Shown: positions 1-5,035 of the stretch, piece after piece
Numbering within the stretch: position 1 is the first letter of the stretch
Layout of the letters: each line of letters starts with the position of its first letter
Source: Tannerellaceae bacterium
GTDB taxonomy: Bacteria; Bacteroidota; Bacteroidia; Bacteroidales; Tannerellaceae
DNA: 6,467 bases
Assembly: GCA_031267775.1 (NCBI GenBank)
Contig: JAIRYL010000225.1
Span: 1 to 6,467 of the forward strand
Direction of reading: 5' to 3'
Notes under the pieces: model-generated
Seen by the model: the letters and a program-made list of their open reading frames with translations, nothing else
Databases searched by the model: none
Told to the model about the DNA's origin: nothing
Position numbers and translations under genes: made by a program

Positions 1-26
1 GTTGAGATTGACTCAGACACTGCTAC

Positions 27-51
27 GGTGGCTGAGCTTGTCGAAGCCGCC
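27..51. repeat. REP-like palindromic hairpin
   Basis: GGTGGCT at 27-33 pairs with AGCCGCC at 45-51, with one G-T wobble, around an 11-base centre containing gagcttgtcga. I recall the core GGCTGAGCTTGTCGAAGCC as a common dispersed intergenic palindrome in bacterial genomes, including Bacteroidota, so I call it REP-like. Only one copy lies in this window, so its repetitive nature cannot be shown here. Confidence 0.6.
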
Positions 52-140
52 ATCCTTCAGCCCGAAGCCTCTCCAAACGATCATTTGTTAATAATCTGTA
101 ATATTTCGACTGTTTTTGCTTTTTTAACATGTATAAAATC

Positions 141-166
141 GTAAGCTTTTAACAGAAACAGCTTAC
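141..166. repeat. 7-bp inverted repeat
   Basis: GTAAGCT at 141-147 is perfectly complementary to AGCTTAC at 160-166, with a 12-base loop in which TTT and AAA could extend the stem past one bulged base. It is short and has no T-run or adjacent gene, so a role as terminator or operator is unsupported. Confidence 0.4.
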
Positions 167-288
167 TATTTGATATGAGCCGCTTGGCGTCATTTCTGTT
201 ATTTGACAAGAGAATTGCGGGTACGTGGAGGGTTTTGGCCGATGTCATTTTGATAGCGAACAGGGGGTAAACAATATCAGTTAAGTGC

Positions 289-321
289 CTGCCTCCTACA
301 TGCCTCCTACCTGCCTCCTTC
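289..321. repeat. 11-bp tandem repeat, three copies
   Basis: Three consecutive 11-base units are visible: cTGCCTCCTAC (289-299), aTGCCTCCTAC (300-310) and cTGCCTCCTTC (311-321). They differ at the first base and at one position in the last copy. On the minus strand they read as AGGAGGCA-containing units. The array lies outside any supported gene. Such short arrays can vary in copy number between strains by replication slippage. Confidence 0.8.
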
Positions 322-365
322 CTGGTCTTTTTCTTTGTAATAACTAAGGGGAAGCTATGTTGTAC

Positions 366-386
366 TTTGCCCGCTGTATGGGCAAA
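366..386. repeat. perfect 7-bp hairpin
   Basis: TTTGCCC at 366-372 and GGGCAAA at 380-386 form a perfect 7-bp stem with a 7-base loop. No coding region or T-run adjoins it, so I describe it as structure only. Confidence 0.45.
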
Positions 387-585
387 CGGAGAGTTAGTAC
401 CTGCCTGTTTACAGCTAAGGGTGGGGGGTAAATGGGGTTGAAAGGTTAATTGGACTTGATTGTTAATAAATGTTTTTGGAGATTATTGGCATAGTTAGCC
501 CTACTTGGGGGATTCTGTCGTTTTAAGACGAGGGACATCGGGGACTTTAGGGGCATTATCCGAATAGAACAGCCTTAAAAATACG

Positions 586-597
586 TTTGAGACAGCC
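586..597 (+). repeat. shared TTTGAGACAGCC motif, copy 1
   Basis: The 12-base string TTTGAGACAGCC here recurs in the same orientation at 3993-4004, beside the end of korB. The reverse complement, GGCTGTCTCAAA, resembles terminal sequence I recall from mobile and dispersed elements in Bacteroidales. No transposase or target-site duplication is visible, so this is only a possible element end or repeat remnant. Confidence 0.35.
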
Positions 598-707
598 TCC
601 TGCCATGTTCATACACAACAACATTCAGATGCATCGTTTTTGGGAGTGAATGGTATGCGTGTCCTATGTTCGTACTATGCGCGGGCTTTCGTGTTTGAGG
701 TTTCCCT

Positions 708-762
708 CCGGATTCGGTCAGTAAGGAAGAAGTTCCATTTTCTGTCTGGAGGGCGAATCCGG
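708..762. repeat. 9-bp perfect inverted repeat
   Basis: CCGGATTCG at 708-716 and CGAATCCGG at 754-762 are perfect complements separated by 37 bases. A second possible pairing, CCCTCC at 704-709 with GGAGGG at 748-753, overlaps the left arm and competes with it. The two pairings could give alternative folds in an RNA, but no transcript is evident. Confidence 0.5.
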
Positions 763-785
763 GCGATTCCTGTTTGCTTTTGTGG

Positions 786-836
786 TAAGGAGGCGTCTGG
801 AAATAAATCATACATTTATTTCCAAACGCCTCCTTA
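786..836. repeat. long hairpin, 23-bp stem, CATAC loop
   Basis: The left arm at 786-808 pairs with the right arm at 814-836 over 23 bases with one mismatch (C796 against A826), around the 5-base loop CATAC. The outer stem reads TAAGGAGGCGT and ACGCCTCCTTA. No T-run follows on either strand, so it is not a typical intrinsic terminator, although it lies about 130 bp downstream of the beta-barrel gene and could stabilise its mRNA 3' end. A diverged relative with the same GGAGGCGT start and AAATCATAC centre occurs at 3821-3869, pointing to a dispersed palindromic repeat family. Confidence 0.75.
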
Positions 837-968
837 GATATCCGTTGACCATTATACGGTCGGGTTCTCCTGTCAAAGAGGGTTTATATCGTAATCAACC
901 GTACACGAAACCGCCCATACAAAAACAAGATAACTGCCTATACGTTTGAACTTCATCTGGTGTGCCAT

Positions 969-1565
969 TTAAAAAGGAATCCATACAGACAGGCGCCAAT
1001 CGCGGAATTTACCCGAACTGATGCGATCCGTCTTTATCACATTCATCAAGCCATGTTTATAACTCAAACCCACTTCAAACAACTTAAAGTCATAGGCTAT
1101 CCTTCCCACAAGCGGTATGTCGAAAGCATTTTTACTGGATTCTCCTTCCTGTCTGAAATAGTAGGTTGGTTCAACGCCCGCTCCGATATGCAAGCCTTTG
1201 TACAGGGGGTAAGCGGCCATTCCGTTCAGGGAAACAAAGTAGTATTTAGAAGATGCTTCATAGATAGCAGGTTCCCGATAAGACCGTCTGTAAGCAGAAT
1301 GCCAGAATTTTAACCCTGCATTGGCGTCCAAATCAAAAAACAAAGGAGAATCCGTTAAAGAAAGAAAGCGGAAACGGTAACCGACCGAAACATTCGACCG
1401 GCCGTTTATCTCTCTAAAATTTGTATTTTTAAGCGTAGCCGTATTTATATTGGCTCTGATATTTCCTAAACCTGCGCCGACTACAAGTCCTGATTTAATT
1501 TGGCTATGCGAGGATAATGATAATGCGCAAAAAGCTGTCAGCATTAATACAAAGTTTTTTTTCAT
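969..1565 (-). CDS. small outer-membrane beta-barrel protein (putative)
   Basis: Function is not known beyond probable location in the outer membrane. I take the start at 1565 (198 aa, beginning MKKNFVLML) because it places a basic pair and hydrophobic core at residues 5-17, followed by a likely signal peptidase site near S-H-S/Q at 21-22. An ATG 12 codons upstream (1601) would add a lysine-rich extension. After the signal, about eight segments of alternating polar and hydrophobic residues are visible (for example GLVVGAGLG, VSVGYRFRF, FFDLDANAG, YYFVSLNGM, LHIGAGVEP, LVGRIAYDF, FEVGLSYKH), and the chain ends in the aromatic WIPF typical of barrel termini. Length and strand count suit an eight-stranded barrel of the OmpX/PorT-like kind. 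The gene lies 192 bp downstream of the lipoprotein gene on the same strand, with an inverted repeat in the gap, so a separate promoter is likely. Substrate or partner is unknown. Confidence 0.8.
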   Translation of the reverse strand: MKKNFVLMLTAFCALSLSSHSQIKSGLVVGAGLGNIRANINTATLKNTNFREINGRSNVSVGYRFRFLSLTDSPLFFDLDANAGLKFWHSAYRRSYREPAIYEASSKYYFVSLNGMAAYPLYKGLHIGAGVEPTYYFRQEGESSKNAFDIPLVGRIAYDFKLFEVGLSYKHGLMNVIKTDRISSGKFRDWRLSVWIPF

Positions 1566-1596
1566 GTTTTTACTTTTAATATTTTTTATATTTAAT

Positions 1597-1701
1597 TTCA
1601 CTATTGACCCGCTAAAGTATATTACACTGCAATCATTAATAACTTCTTAATTGCAAACTAAAAGTTATATATGCTTAATATTTTTGCTGGTCAATAGTGA
1701 A
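1597..1701. repeat. 13-bp inverted repeat, 79-bp spacer
   Basis: TTCACTATTGACC at 1597-1609 is the exact reverse complement of GGTCAATAGTGAA at 1689-1701. Allowing three mismatches, the similarity continues inward to about 20 bases per arm (TTTnGCn before GGTCAATAGTGAA when each arm is read outward). The arms lie upstream of the barrel gene, the left one 32 bp before its chosen start. They could be an operator pair, the ends of a very small element of about 105 bp, or duplicated promoter-proximal sequence. The flanking bases show no obvious target-site duplication. Confidence 0.65.
1612..1619 (-). promoter_or_regulatory. possible -7 box for the barrel gene
   Basis: Read on the minus strand this is TACTTTAG, one base from the Bacteroidota -7 consensus TAnnTTTG, and 46 bp upstream of the chosen start codon. 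A matching -33 TTTG at the usual 19-21 bp spacing is not visible. The nearest TTTG on that strand (1654-1657) is too far away. A mirror box with a perfect consensus, TATTTTTG, occurs on the plus strand at 1679-1686 beside the other inverted-repeat arm. Confidence 0.2.
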
Positions 1702-1757
1702 TAAATTGTTAAACAAAGAAATAAATGTTAATAAATAAACTTCTGTCCTAATTTATT

Positions 1758-2729
1758 TTATAAATCTACTCTAAAATAATACTTAGTACTGCCACAAGCA
1801 TTACCAAAACCTCTAAATACCACTGACATTAAACCTCTAAATGGGACTGGTCCATTCTTATACTCTCTAGCCCATACATAGTTATGCGATGAAGAACCGG
1901 ATTTATGGTAACTTAAACCAGGTTCCCATGCCAAGGTTGATTCGGAATTATAATTATACCAAGCTCCAAGGAATCCTTTTTTTCTAAAACAAACTTCTAC
2001 CAGGATTTCTTCATACACACCTGAAGTAGTTGCTGGACGAATCTTAACATTTACCCATAACTTACGGTCATTACATTTTATTCCAGGAAGAAGATTAAGT
2101 GGATAATCTGTAGTGGCTCTCGTAGAAAGTGTGTTACTATTTTCTTCTATAGGAACTTTACCTAATTCTATCAACTGATTGTAAGTAGTAATATTTTTAT
2201 AATTTACTATATTTCCATCGATTACTACTTCTCCTTTTGAATTTAATAATTTTGCAATATTGATATCGCTAACAGGTAAATAAGCAGAGTAATCATCTCC
2301 CTCTTCCGGAAAATAAAGCATCGCATATTTATTTTTAAATTCTTCATATCCATTAGGTCTATCATAGTAATTTTCTGCTTCATTCATCGCATTTACATAA
2401 TCATCATAAAGAGAATGAAAGCCATTTTTCTGAAGAGTAATTTCTGATGTGGGAGTAATACAACTATAATTATCTTGATTTTGTTCGCTTGAAAGTCGTA
2501 AAGCAGGAGAATCATCACGATAAAAGCTTAGTTTTGAAACAATATTTTGAAAATCTTCAGTACTGTTAAATACTAATCGACCACTGTTCTTTTTGATATT
2601 TACATTTAATTCAGAATTAAATACAAAATCATTTTTTTCTGAATTTAGCTTACCATCAAGAACATCCACATTTCCTGAACAAGCTCCTAAAATTAATAAT
2701 AATAAAATTGGAAAAATAATTCTTCTCAT
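1758..2729 (-). CDS. Bacteroidales lipoprotein, DUF4848-like (tentative)
   Basis: A lipoprotein of 323 aa from the start at 2729. That start is preferred because it gives a compact lipoprotein signal: MRR, a hydrophobic run at residues 4-14, then lipobox L-G-A-C with Cys17 as the lipidated residue. The longer ATG at 2780 would add 17 residues ahead of the signal. The mature part is rich in Asn, Ser, Tyr and Asp. Its N-terminal third has GRLVFNSTEDFQNIVSKL, followed by a tyrosine/acid-rich centre with YFPEEGDDYSAYLPVSD and AKLLNSKGEVVIDG. This pattern resembles my memory of the DUF4848 lipoproteins of Bacteroides, but I cannot confirm it. The C-terminal part (VCFRKKGFLGAWYNY to YYFRVDL) looks beta-rich. 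Molecular function is unknown. It starts 69 bp after the LytTR stop (18 bp if the longer start is used), so the two are probably one transcript. Composition is strongly AT-rich compared with korAB. Confidence 0.75.
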   Translation of the reverse strand: MRRIIFPILLLLILGACSGNVDVLDGKLNSEKNDFVFNSELNVNIKKNSGRLVFNSTEDFQNIVSKLSFYRDDSPALRLSSEQNQDNYSCITPTSEITLQKNGFHSLYDDYVNAMNEAENYYDRPNGYEEFKNKYAMLYFPEEGDDYSAYLPVSDINIAKLLNSKGEVVIDGNIVNYKNITTYNQLIELGKVPIEENSNTLSTRATTDYPLNLLPGIKCNDRKLWVNVKIRPATTSGVYEEILVEVCFRKKGFLGAWYNYNSESTLAWEPGLSYHKSGSSSHNYVWAREYKNGPVPFRGLMSVVFRGFGNACGSTKYYFRVDL

Positions 2730-2788
2730 AATAAATAAAATATTTTTAATTTTTTCAAGTAGCTTATAGCGGATACTCATCGCTTTTC

Positions 2789-2800
2789 AATATGCATATT
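2789..2800. repeat. perfect 12-bp palindrome at the gene junction
   Basis: AATATGCATATT is a perfect palindrome overlapping the stop codon of the LytTR gene (2799-2801) and lying between it and the lipoprotein start. It could bind a dimeric regulator or simply reflect AT-rich composition. No second copy was seen in the window. Confidence 0.4.
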
Positions 2801-3104
2801 ATTTTTTAAAATGTACCCAATTTCGTCTTGAAACTTTCAATATATTGCCTGTTTTCATCAAAATCATTCTATCTTTATTTTTATATATATCAATAAAATA
2901 GACAGTATTGATTATAACATTCCGATTAATTCTAACAAAATCATCATATTTGACCAATAAATCTAATAATTCCAACATATGAATCTTCATAAATTTAATT
3001 TCTCCGTTTTTAATCATAAAAAAACATTTGGCGCTATCTGCTATAATAAAGCACGTTTCCTTCAAATAGCTATCAATCATTTTCTCTTTTGATGTTTCTC
3101 TCAT
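2799..3104 (-). CDS. stand-alone LytTR DNA-binding protein
   Basis: A cytoplasmic transcription factor of 101 aa that is essentially only a LytTR (LytR/AlgR-type) DNA-binding domain. The diagnostic features are CFIIADSAKCFFMIKNGE at 18-35, the helix with MLELLDLL at 43-50, FVRINRNVIIN at 56-66 (the family's F-x-R-I-H/N-R-x-x-x-V/I-N signature) and LKVSRR at 89-94 near the C-terminus. There is no receiver or membrane domain, so how it senses a signal is not evident; a partner protein is possible. The start at 3104 is firm as the upstream limit because in-frame TAA TAA precedes it directly; M9 (3080) is an alternative. It precedes the lipoprotein gene on the same strand with a short gap, suggesting an operon and local control. 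The operator sites cannot be named. Confidence 0.88.
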   Translation of the reverse strand: MRETSKEKMIDSYLKETCFIIADSAKCFFMIKNGEIKFMKIHMLELLDLLVKYDDFVRINRNVIINTVYFIDIYKNKDRMILMKTGNILKVSRRNWVHFKK

Positions 3105-3242
3105 TTATTATAATAAAAGTAAAAAAATAAAATTTCTCAAAGCGTCTGATGCGTTATGTATTATTGTATTTTTTTTTACAGACAATCTTACGTAAATTCA
3201 TAAGACAAACAATATTATCCCTTGCCTTAGGAGGATTTTCTT

Positions 3243-3323
3243 ATGGGCTGCGAAGATATGGGACAGACTTTATATGGACAAATTATTCCTGATTTTTTAT
3301 TTTATTTTATCATATTCCTTTGA
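3243..3323 (+). CDS. possible 26-aa hydrophobic peptide (weak)
   Basis: An ATG at 3243 follows AGGAGG (3229-3234) with an 8-base spacer, a strong Shine-Dalgarno arrangement that is unusual in Bacteroidota. The reading frame encodes 26 residues starting MGCEDMGQTLYGQ, with a hydrophobic aromatic tail (IIPDFLFYFIIFL) that could be a single membrane segment. It is divergent from the LytTR gene. TTAGGAGG also begins the repeat at 3819-3826, so the ribosome-site match may be repeat sequence, and a hydrophobic tail is expected by chance in T-rich DNA. I list it only as a candidate. Confidence 0.15.
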   Translation: MGCEDMGQTLYGQIIPDFLFYFIIFL

Positions 3324-3483
3324 TTCTCCCAATAAGTGTATTTTATTTATTGTATTCATGTTAATTTATAACGGATTATTCCCTCTAACTTAATAAAAGA
3401 TATGAAATTTTATGACAAAATAAAAACAATTGAGACTGGCTATCGACTTAAATCCGCGCATGAAGAGGGGTCGCCAGTAAAAC

Positions 3484-3801
3484 CTTGTGTTTAGCAAATT
3501 TCCATGTAAAATAAATACAGCCTCGCAGACCGCAGGTCTGCATGTAAATAACCCCCCATGAAGCGTAGCGATTGGGGGATAGCCGAATAACTCCTATCCT
3601 CCCTCAACCCGGAGGGTTGAATATCCGAAATAAATACGTATGCAGAGAAAAATAGGATTGTGCCGGAAGTTCTCCAGCCGTATGAACAGCTATTCAACCC
3701 TCCGGGTTGACGGGGAGGGAGGAGGTATCAGGCTATCCCCCAATCGCTGCGCTTCATTGGGGGTTATACATGCAGACCTGCGGTCTGTGAAGAAACACAA
3801 G
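3484..3801. repeat. about 320-bp fold-back (inverted-repeat) element
   Basis: Two long arms are imperfect reverse complements: 3525-3623 and 3691-3788, around a 67-bp spacer. Three blocks match strongly: 3525-3546 with 3767-3788 (21 of 22), 3549-3584 with 3731-3766 (34 of 36) and 3604-3623 with 3691-3710 (20 of 20). Between the last two blocks the arms diverge into C/T-rich versus A/G-rich sequence (ggggagggaggagg at 3712-3725). An outer pair, CTTGTGTTT (3484-3492) and AAACACAAG (3793-3801), matches over 9 bases but is offset by 28 extra bases on the left. Each arm itself contains three small palindromes: GCAGACC-gca-GGTCTGC, CCCCCAT to ATTGGGGG, and CAACCC-gga-GGGTTG. No gene lies inside. 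Confidence 0.85.
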
Positions 3802-3823
3802 ATTTGGCAGGTGATCCATTAGG

Positions 3824-3869
3824 AGGCGTATGAAACTAAATCATACAAATTTAGGGGAGACGCCTTTTT
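3824..3869 (+). terminator. terminator-like hairpin, relative of 786-836
   Basis: AGGCGT (3824-3829) pairs with ACGCCT (3860-3865), and CTAAAT (3836-3841) pairs with ATTTAG (3849-3854), separated by an internal loop. A run of five T (3865-3869) follows. A competing pairing, GTATG (3828-3832) with CATAC (3842-3846), is also possible. It has the form of an intrinsic terminator on the plus strand, but no plus-strand gene precedes it. Its start (TTAGGAGGCGT) and centre (AAATCATAC) match the hairpin at 786-836, so a dispersed repeat is the more likely identity. Confidence 0.4.
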
Positions 3870-3878
3870 GCAAAACGA

Positions 3879-3924
3879 AGCCTGAACATACGCGCATCCC
3901 AGGGTATATACGTATGTTCAGGCT
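3879..3924. repeat. 14-bp perfect inverted repeat
   Basis: AGCCTGAACATACG at 3879-3892 is exactly complementary to CGTATGTTCAGGCT at 3911-3924, with an 18-base loop. The stem is long enough to be stable as DNA cruciform or RNA hairpin. It lies between the terminator-like hairpin and the korB terminator and has no T-run after it. It could be a backup terminator or mRNA-end structure for korB, or another repeat unit. Confidence 0.65.
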
Positions 3925-3950
3925 GAAGGTTTCATTTGATCGAGTCGTAT

Positions 3951-3988
3951 AAAAAACCCGCGTATCCGCGTCGTCCGCGTTATCCGGG
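3951..3988 (-). terminator. probable intrinsic terminator of korAB
   Basis: Read on the minus strand, CCCG (3988-3985) pairs with CGGG (3960-3957) and, inside, CGCG (3979-3976) pairs with CGCG (3970-3967), with a small internal loop between. Six T follow (3956-3951). It begins about 30 bp after the korB stop, the expected place for the end of the korAB transcript. The stem is interrupted, so strength is uncertain. Confidence 0.5.
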
Positions 3989-3991
3989 CGC

Positions 3992-4006
3992 TTTTGAGAC
4001 AGCCCC
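3992..4006 (+). repeat. shared TTTTGAGACAGCCCC motif, copy 2
   Basis: This contains the same 12 bases (3993-4004) as the motif at 586-597, in the same orientation, and abuts the 3' end of korB. AGCCC at 4001-4005 can also pair with GGGCT at 4015-4019, which overlaps the korB stop codon. It may be the end of a dispersed repeat that reaches to the edge of the gene. Confidence 0.35.
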
Positions 4007-4018
4007 TCTTCTCCGGGC

Positions 4019-5032
4019 TTATTTTACTTCCCAGATTTCGCCGCTCATCAGCAAATCATGCAGCTTGCGAACGGGGTTTTTGGCTTGTACTTCCGCTATT
4101 TGCTTTTCTACTTCAAGGTCGTAGCAAGGCGCTTCTACGTCGCGGATAATTCCCAGCGCTACGGGCATATCTCCTCTCATCATGGCCAGCATGGTATGGA
4201 GGGTTCTGTCTTTTGTATGCGCGTCGTGCACCAATACGTGGTCAAGCGTATATCCGTTTTGGCCTATTGCGACGGCTTTCAGTTTCAGGCCATCCAGTAC
4301 GATCCCTTTTTCATTGTCGAGGCCAAACGTTATTTTCTCGCCATGACGAAGAAATACCGTCCGTTCCGCCCGCGCCTCTTTGGTAGATATTTGCCTGTGG
4401 ACGCCGTCGTTAAAGATAACGCAGTTTACCAGGACTTCCACAACCGAAGCGCCCTTATGCCTGGAACAGGCCGTTAAAACGTCTGTCGTATTCTTCAGGT
4501 CTACGTCTATAGCCCGGGCAAAGAAATTACCCCTTGCGCCAAAGGTTAGTTCGGCGGGAATAAAGGGATCTTCCACCGTTCCGTAGGGAGAGCTTTTCGT
4601 TATGGATCCCCTGTCGGTGGTGGGAGAATATTGCCCCTTTGTCAATCCATAAATCTTATTATTAAACAGAACGATATTTATATCTACATTCCGCCGCACA
4701 GCGTGGATAAAGTGGTTGCCGCCAATGGCCAGGCAATCGCCGTCGCCGGTAGCCAGCCATACGTTTAATGCCGGATTGGCCGTTTTAACGCCCGTAGCAA
4801 TGGCCGCTCCCCGCCCGTGAATGGTATGAAACCCATACGAATTCATATAATAGGGTAAACGGGAAGAACATCCGATGCCGGAGATAACGGCAATGTCTTC
4901 AGGCGCCACGCCCTGATCGGCCAGCGCCTTATAGACGCAGTTCAATACGGCATGGTCTCCACAACCCGGGCACCAGCGTACATACTGGTCGCTTTTATAA
5001 TCTTTTGGTTGATATGTTATTGATTGATCCAT
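4019..5032 (-). CDS. korB: 2-oxoglutarate:ferredoxin oxidoreductase, beta subunit
   Basis: This is the thiamine-diphosphate subunit (337 aa) of a 2-oxoacid:ferredoxin oxidoreductase, which oxidatively decarboxylates the 2-oxoacid to an acyl-CoA and passes electrons to ferredoxin in the cytoplasm. WCPGCGDH at 20-27 carries Cys21 and Cys24; with Cys55 (GIGCSSR) and Cys204 (VNCVIFND) these are the expected [4Fe-4S] ligands. The ThDP/magnesium motif runs from GDGD at 96-99 to NN at 124-125, followed by KIYGLTKGQYSPTT, a stretch typical of 2-oxoglutarate-type enzymes. HGRGAA at 72-77 is also conserved. Length is normal and nothing is broken. It begins 3 bp after korA stops, with a ribosome-binding site inside the korA end, so the two are translationally linked. 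2-oxoglutarate is the best substrate guess; another 2-oxoacid cannot be excluded. No ferredoxin-like subunit gene lies downstream in the window. Confidence 0.95.
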   Translation of the reverse strand: MDQSITYQPKDYKSDQYVRWCPGCGDHAVLNCVYKALADQGVAPEDIAVISGIGCSSRLPYYMNSYGFHTIHGRGAAIATGVKTANPALNVWLATGDGDCLAIGGNHFIHAVRRNVDINIVLFNNKIYGLTKGQYSPTTDRGSITKSSPYGTVEDPFIPAELTFGARGNFFARAIDVDLKNTTDVLTACSRHKGASVVEVLVNCVIFNDGVHRQISTKEARAERTVFLRHGEKITFGLDNEKGIVLDGLKLKAVAIGQNGYTLDHVLVHDAHTKDRTLHTMLAMMRGDMPVALGIIRDVEAPCYDLEVEKQIAEVQAKNPVRKLHDLLMSGEIWEVK

Positions 5033-5035
5033 GAT

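Larger units (their letters stand above)
1..968. other. gene-free repeat-bearing region
   Basis: I see no convincing gene here. The open frames that exist (such as those between about 575 and 837 on both strands) are short, overlap each other in antisense, and run through palindromes. What the region holds is a REP-like hairpin (27-51), a 7-bp stem (141-166), an 11-bp tandem repeat (289-321), a 7-bp hairpin (366-386), a G-rich plus strand around 418-436 and 506-554, a 9-bp inverted repeat (708-762) and a long hairpin (786-836). The stretch 838-968 lies just downstream of the beta-barrel gene and shows no clear intrinsic terminator. The region may be accumulated repeat debris or a remnant of mobile DNA, but no transposase fragment is recognisable. 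Confidence 0.6.
3105..4018. other. gene-free region: AT-rich leader then palindrome cluster
   Basis: Positions 3105-3430 are very AT-rich and contain the probable promoter area of the LytTR gene, the 8-bp palindrome TTACGTAA at 3189-3196 and one 26-codon ORF with a strong ribosome-binding site on the plus strand. From about 3430 composition shifts to moderate GC and the sequence becomes a series of palindromic units: the fold-back element 3484-3801, the hairpin 3824-3869, the 14-bp inverted repeat 3879-3924, the terminator-like structure 3951-3988 and the shared motif 3992-4006. Short open frames on both strands between 3491 and 3822 run through the fold-back arms and are not credible genes. 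Confidence 0.65.

Noticed and set aside
418..554. G-quadruplex in the G-rich plus strand
   Set aside because: G-tracts exist (418-436 and 506-554), but tract spacing is poor: adjacent Gs without loops in the first and a loop of about 20 bases in the second. No gene lies nearby to be regulated.
575..837. Two opposed short reading frames (78 aa minus, 65 aa plus)
   Set aside because: They overlap almost completely in antisense, include both arms of the hairpin 786-836, and show no domain or signal pattern. The shared IYFQTPP string in both translations is simply a product of the palindrome.
960..1313. 117-aa plus-strand frame opposite the beta-barrel gene
   Set aside because: The minus-strand product has a signal peptide, barrel pattern and aromatic end; the plus-strand product has none of these.
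1733..1758. Intrinsic terminator of the lipoprotein gene
   Set aside because: AAATAAA and TTTATTT can pair around the sequence just after the gene, but the stem is entirely A-T and overlaps the stop codon, so it is too weak to call.
3102..3150. Promoter of the LytTR gene
   Set aside because: On the minus strand TTTG and a TACTTTTA box occur 16 bp apart just upstream, but the spacing is short, the -7 box is imperfect and the DNA is so T-rich that such matches are expected by chance.
3525..3788. CRISPR array
   Set aside because: The repeated blocks occur in inverted orientation as one mirrored pair, not as regularly spaced direct repeats with unique spacers, and no cas gene is present.
3491..3822. 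Short reading frames of 68 aa (minus) and 60 aa (plus) in the fold-back element
   Set aside because: Both translate the repeat arms, giving the same HADLRS string from opposite strands, which is what an inverted repeat produces. No start-site support.
4058..4586. Plus-strand frames of 139 and 68 aa opposite korB
   Set aside because: They are antisense shadows of a well-supported gene with intact catalytic motifs and have no recognisable features.
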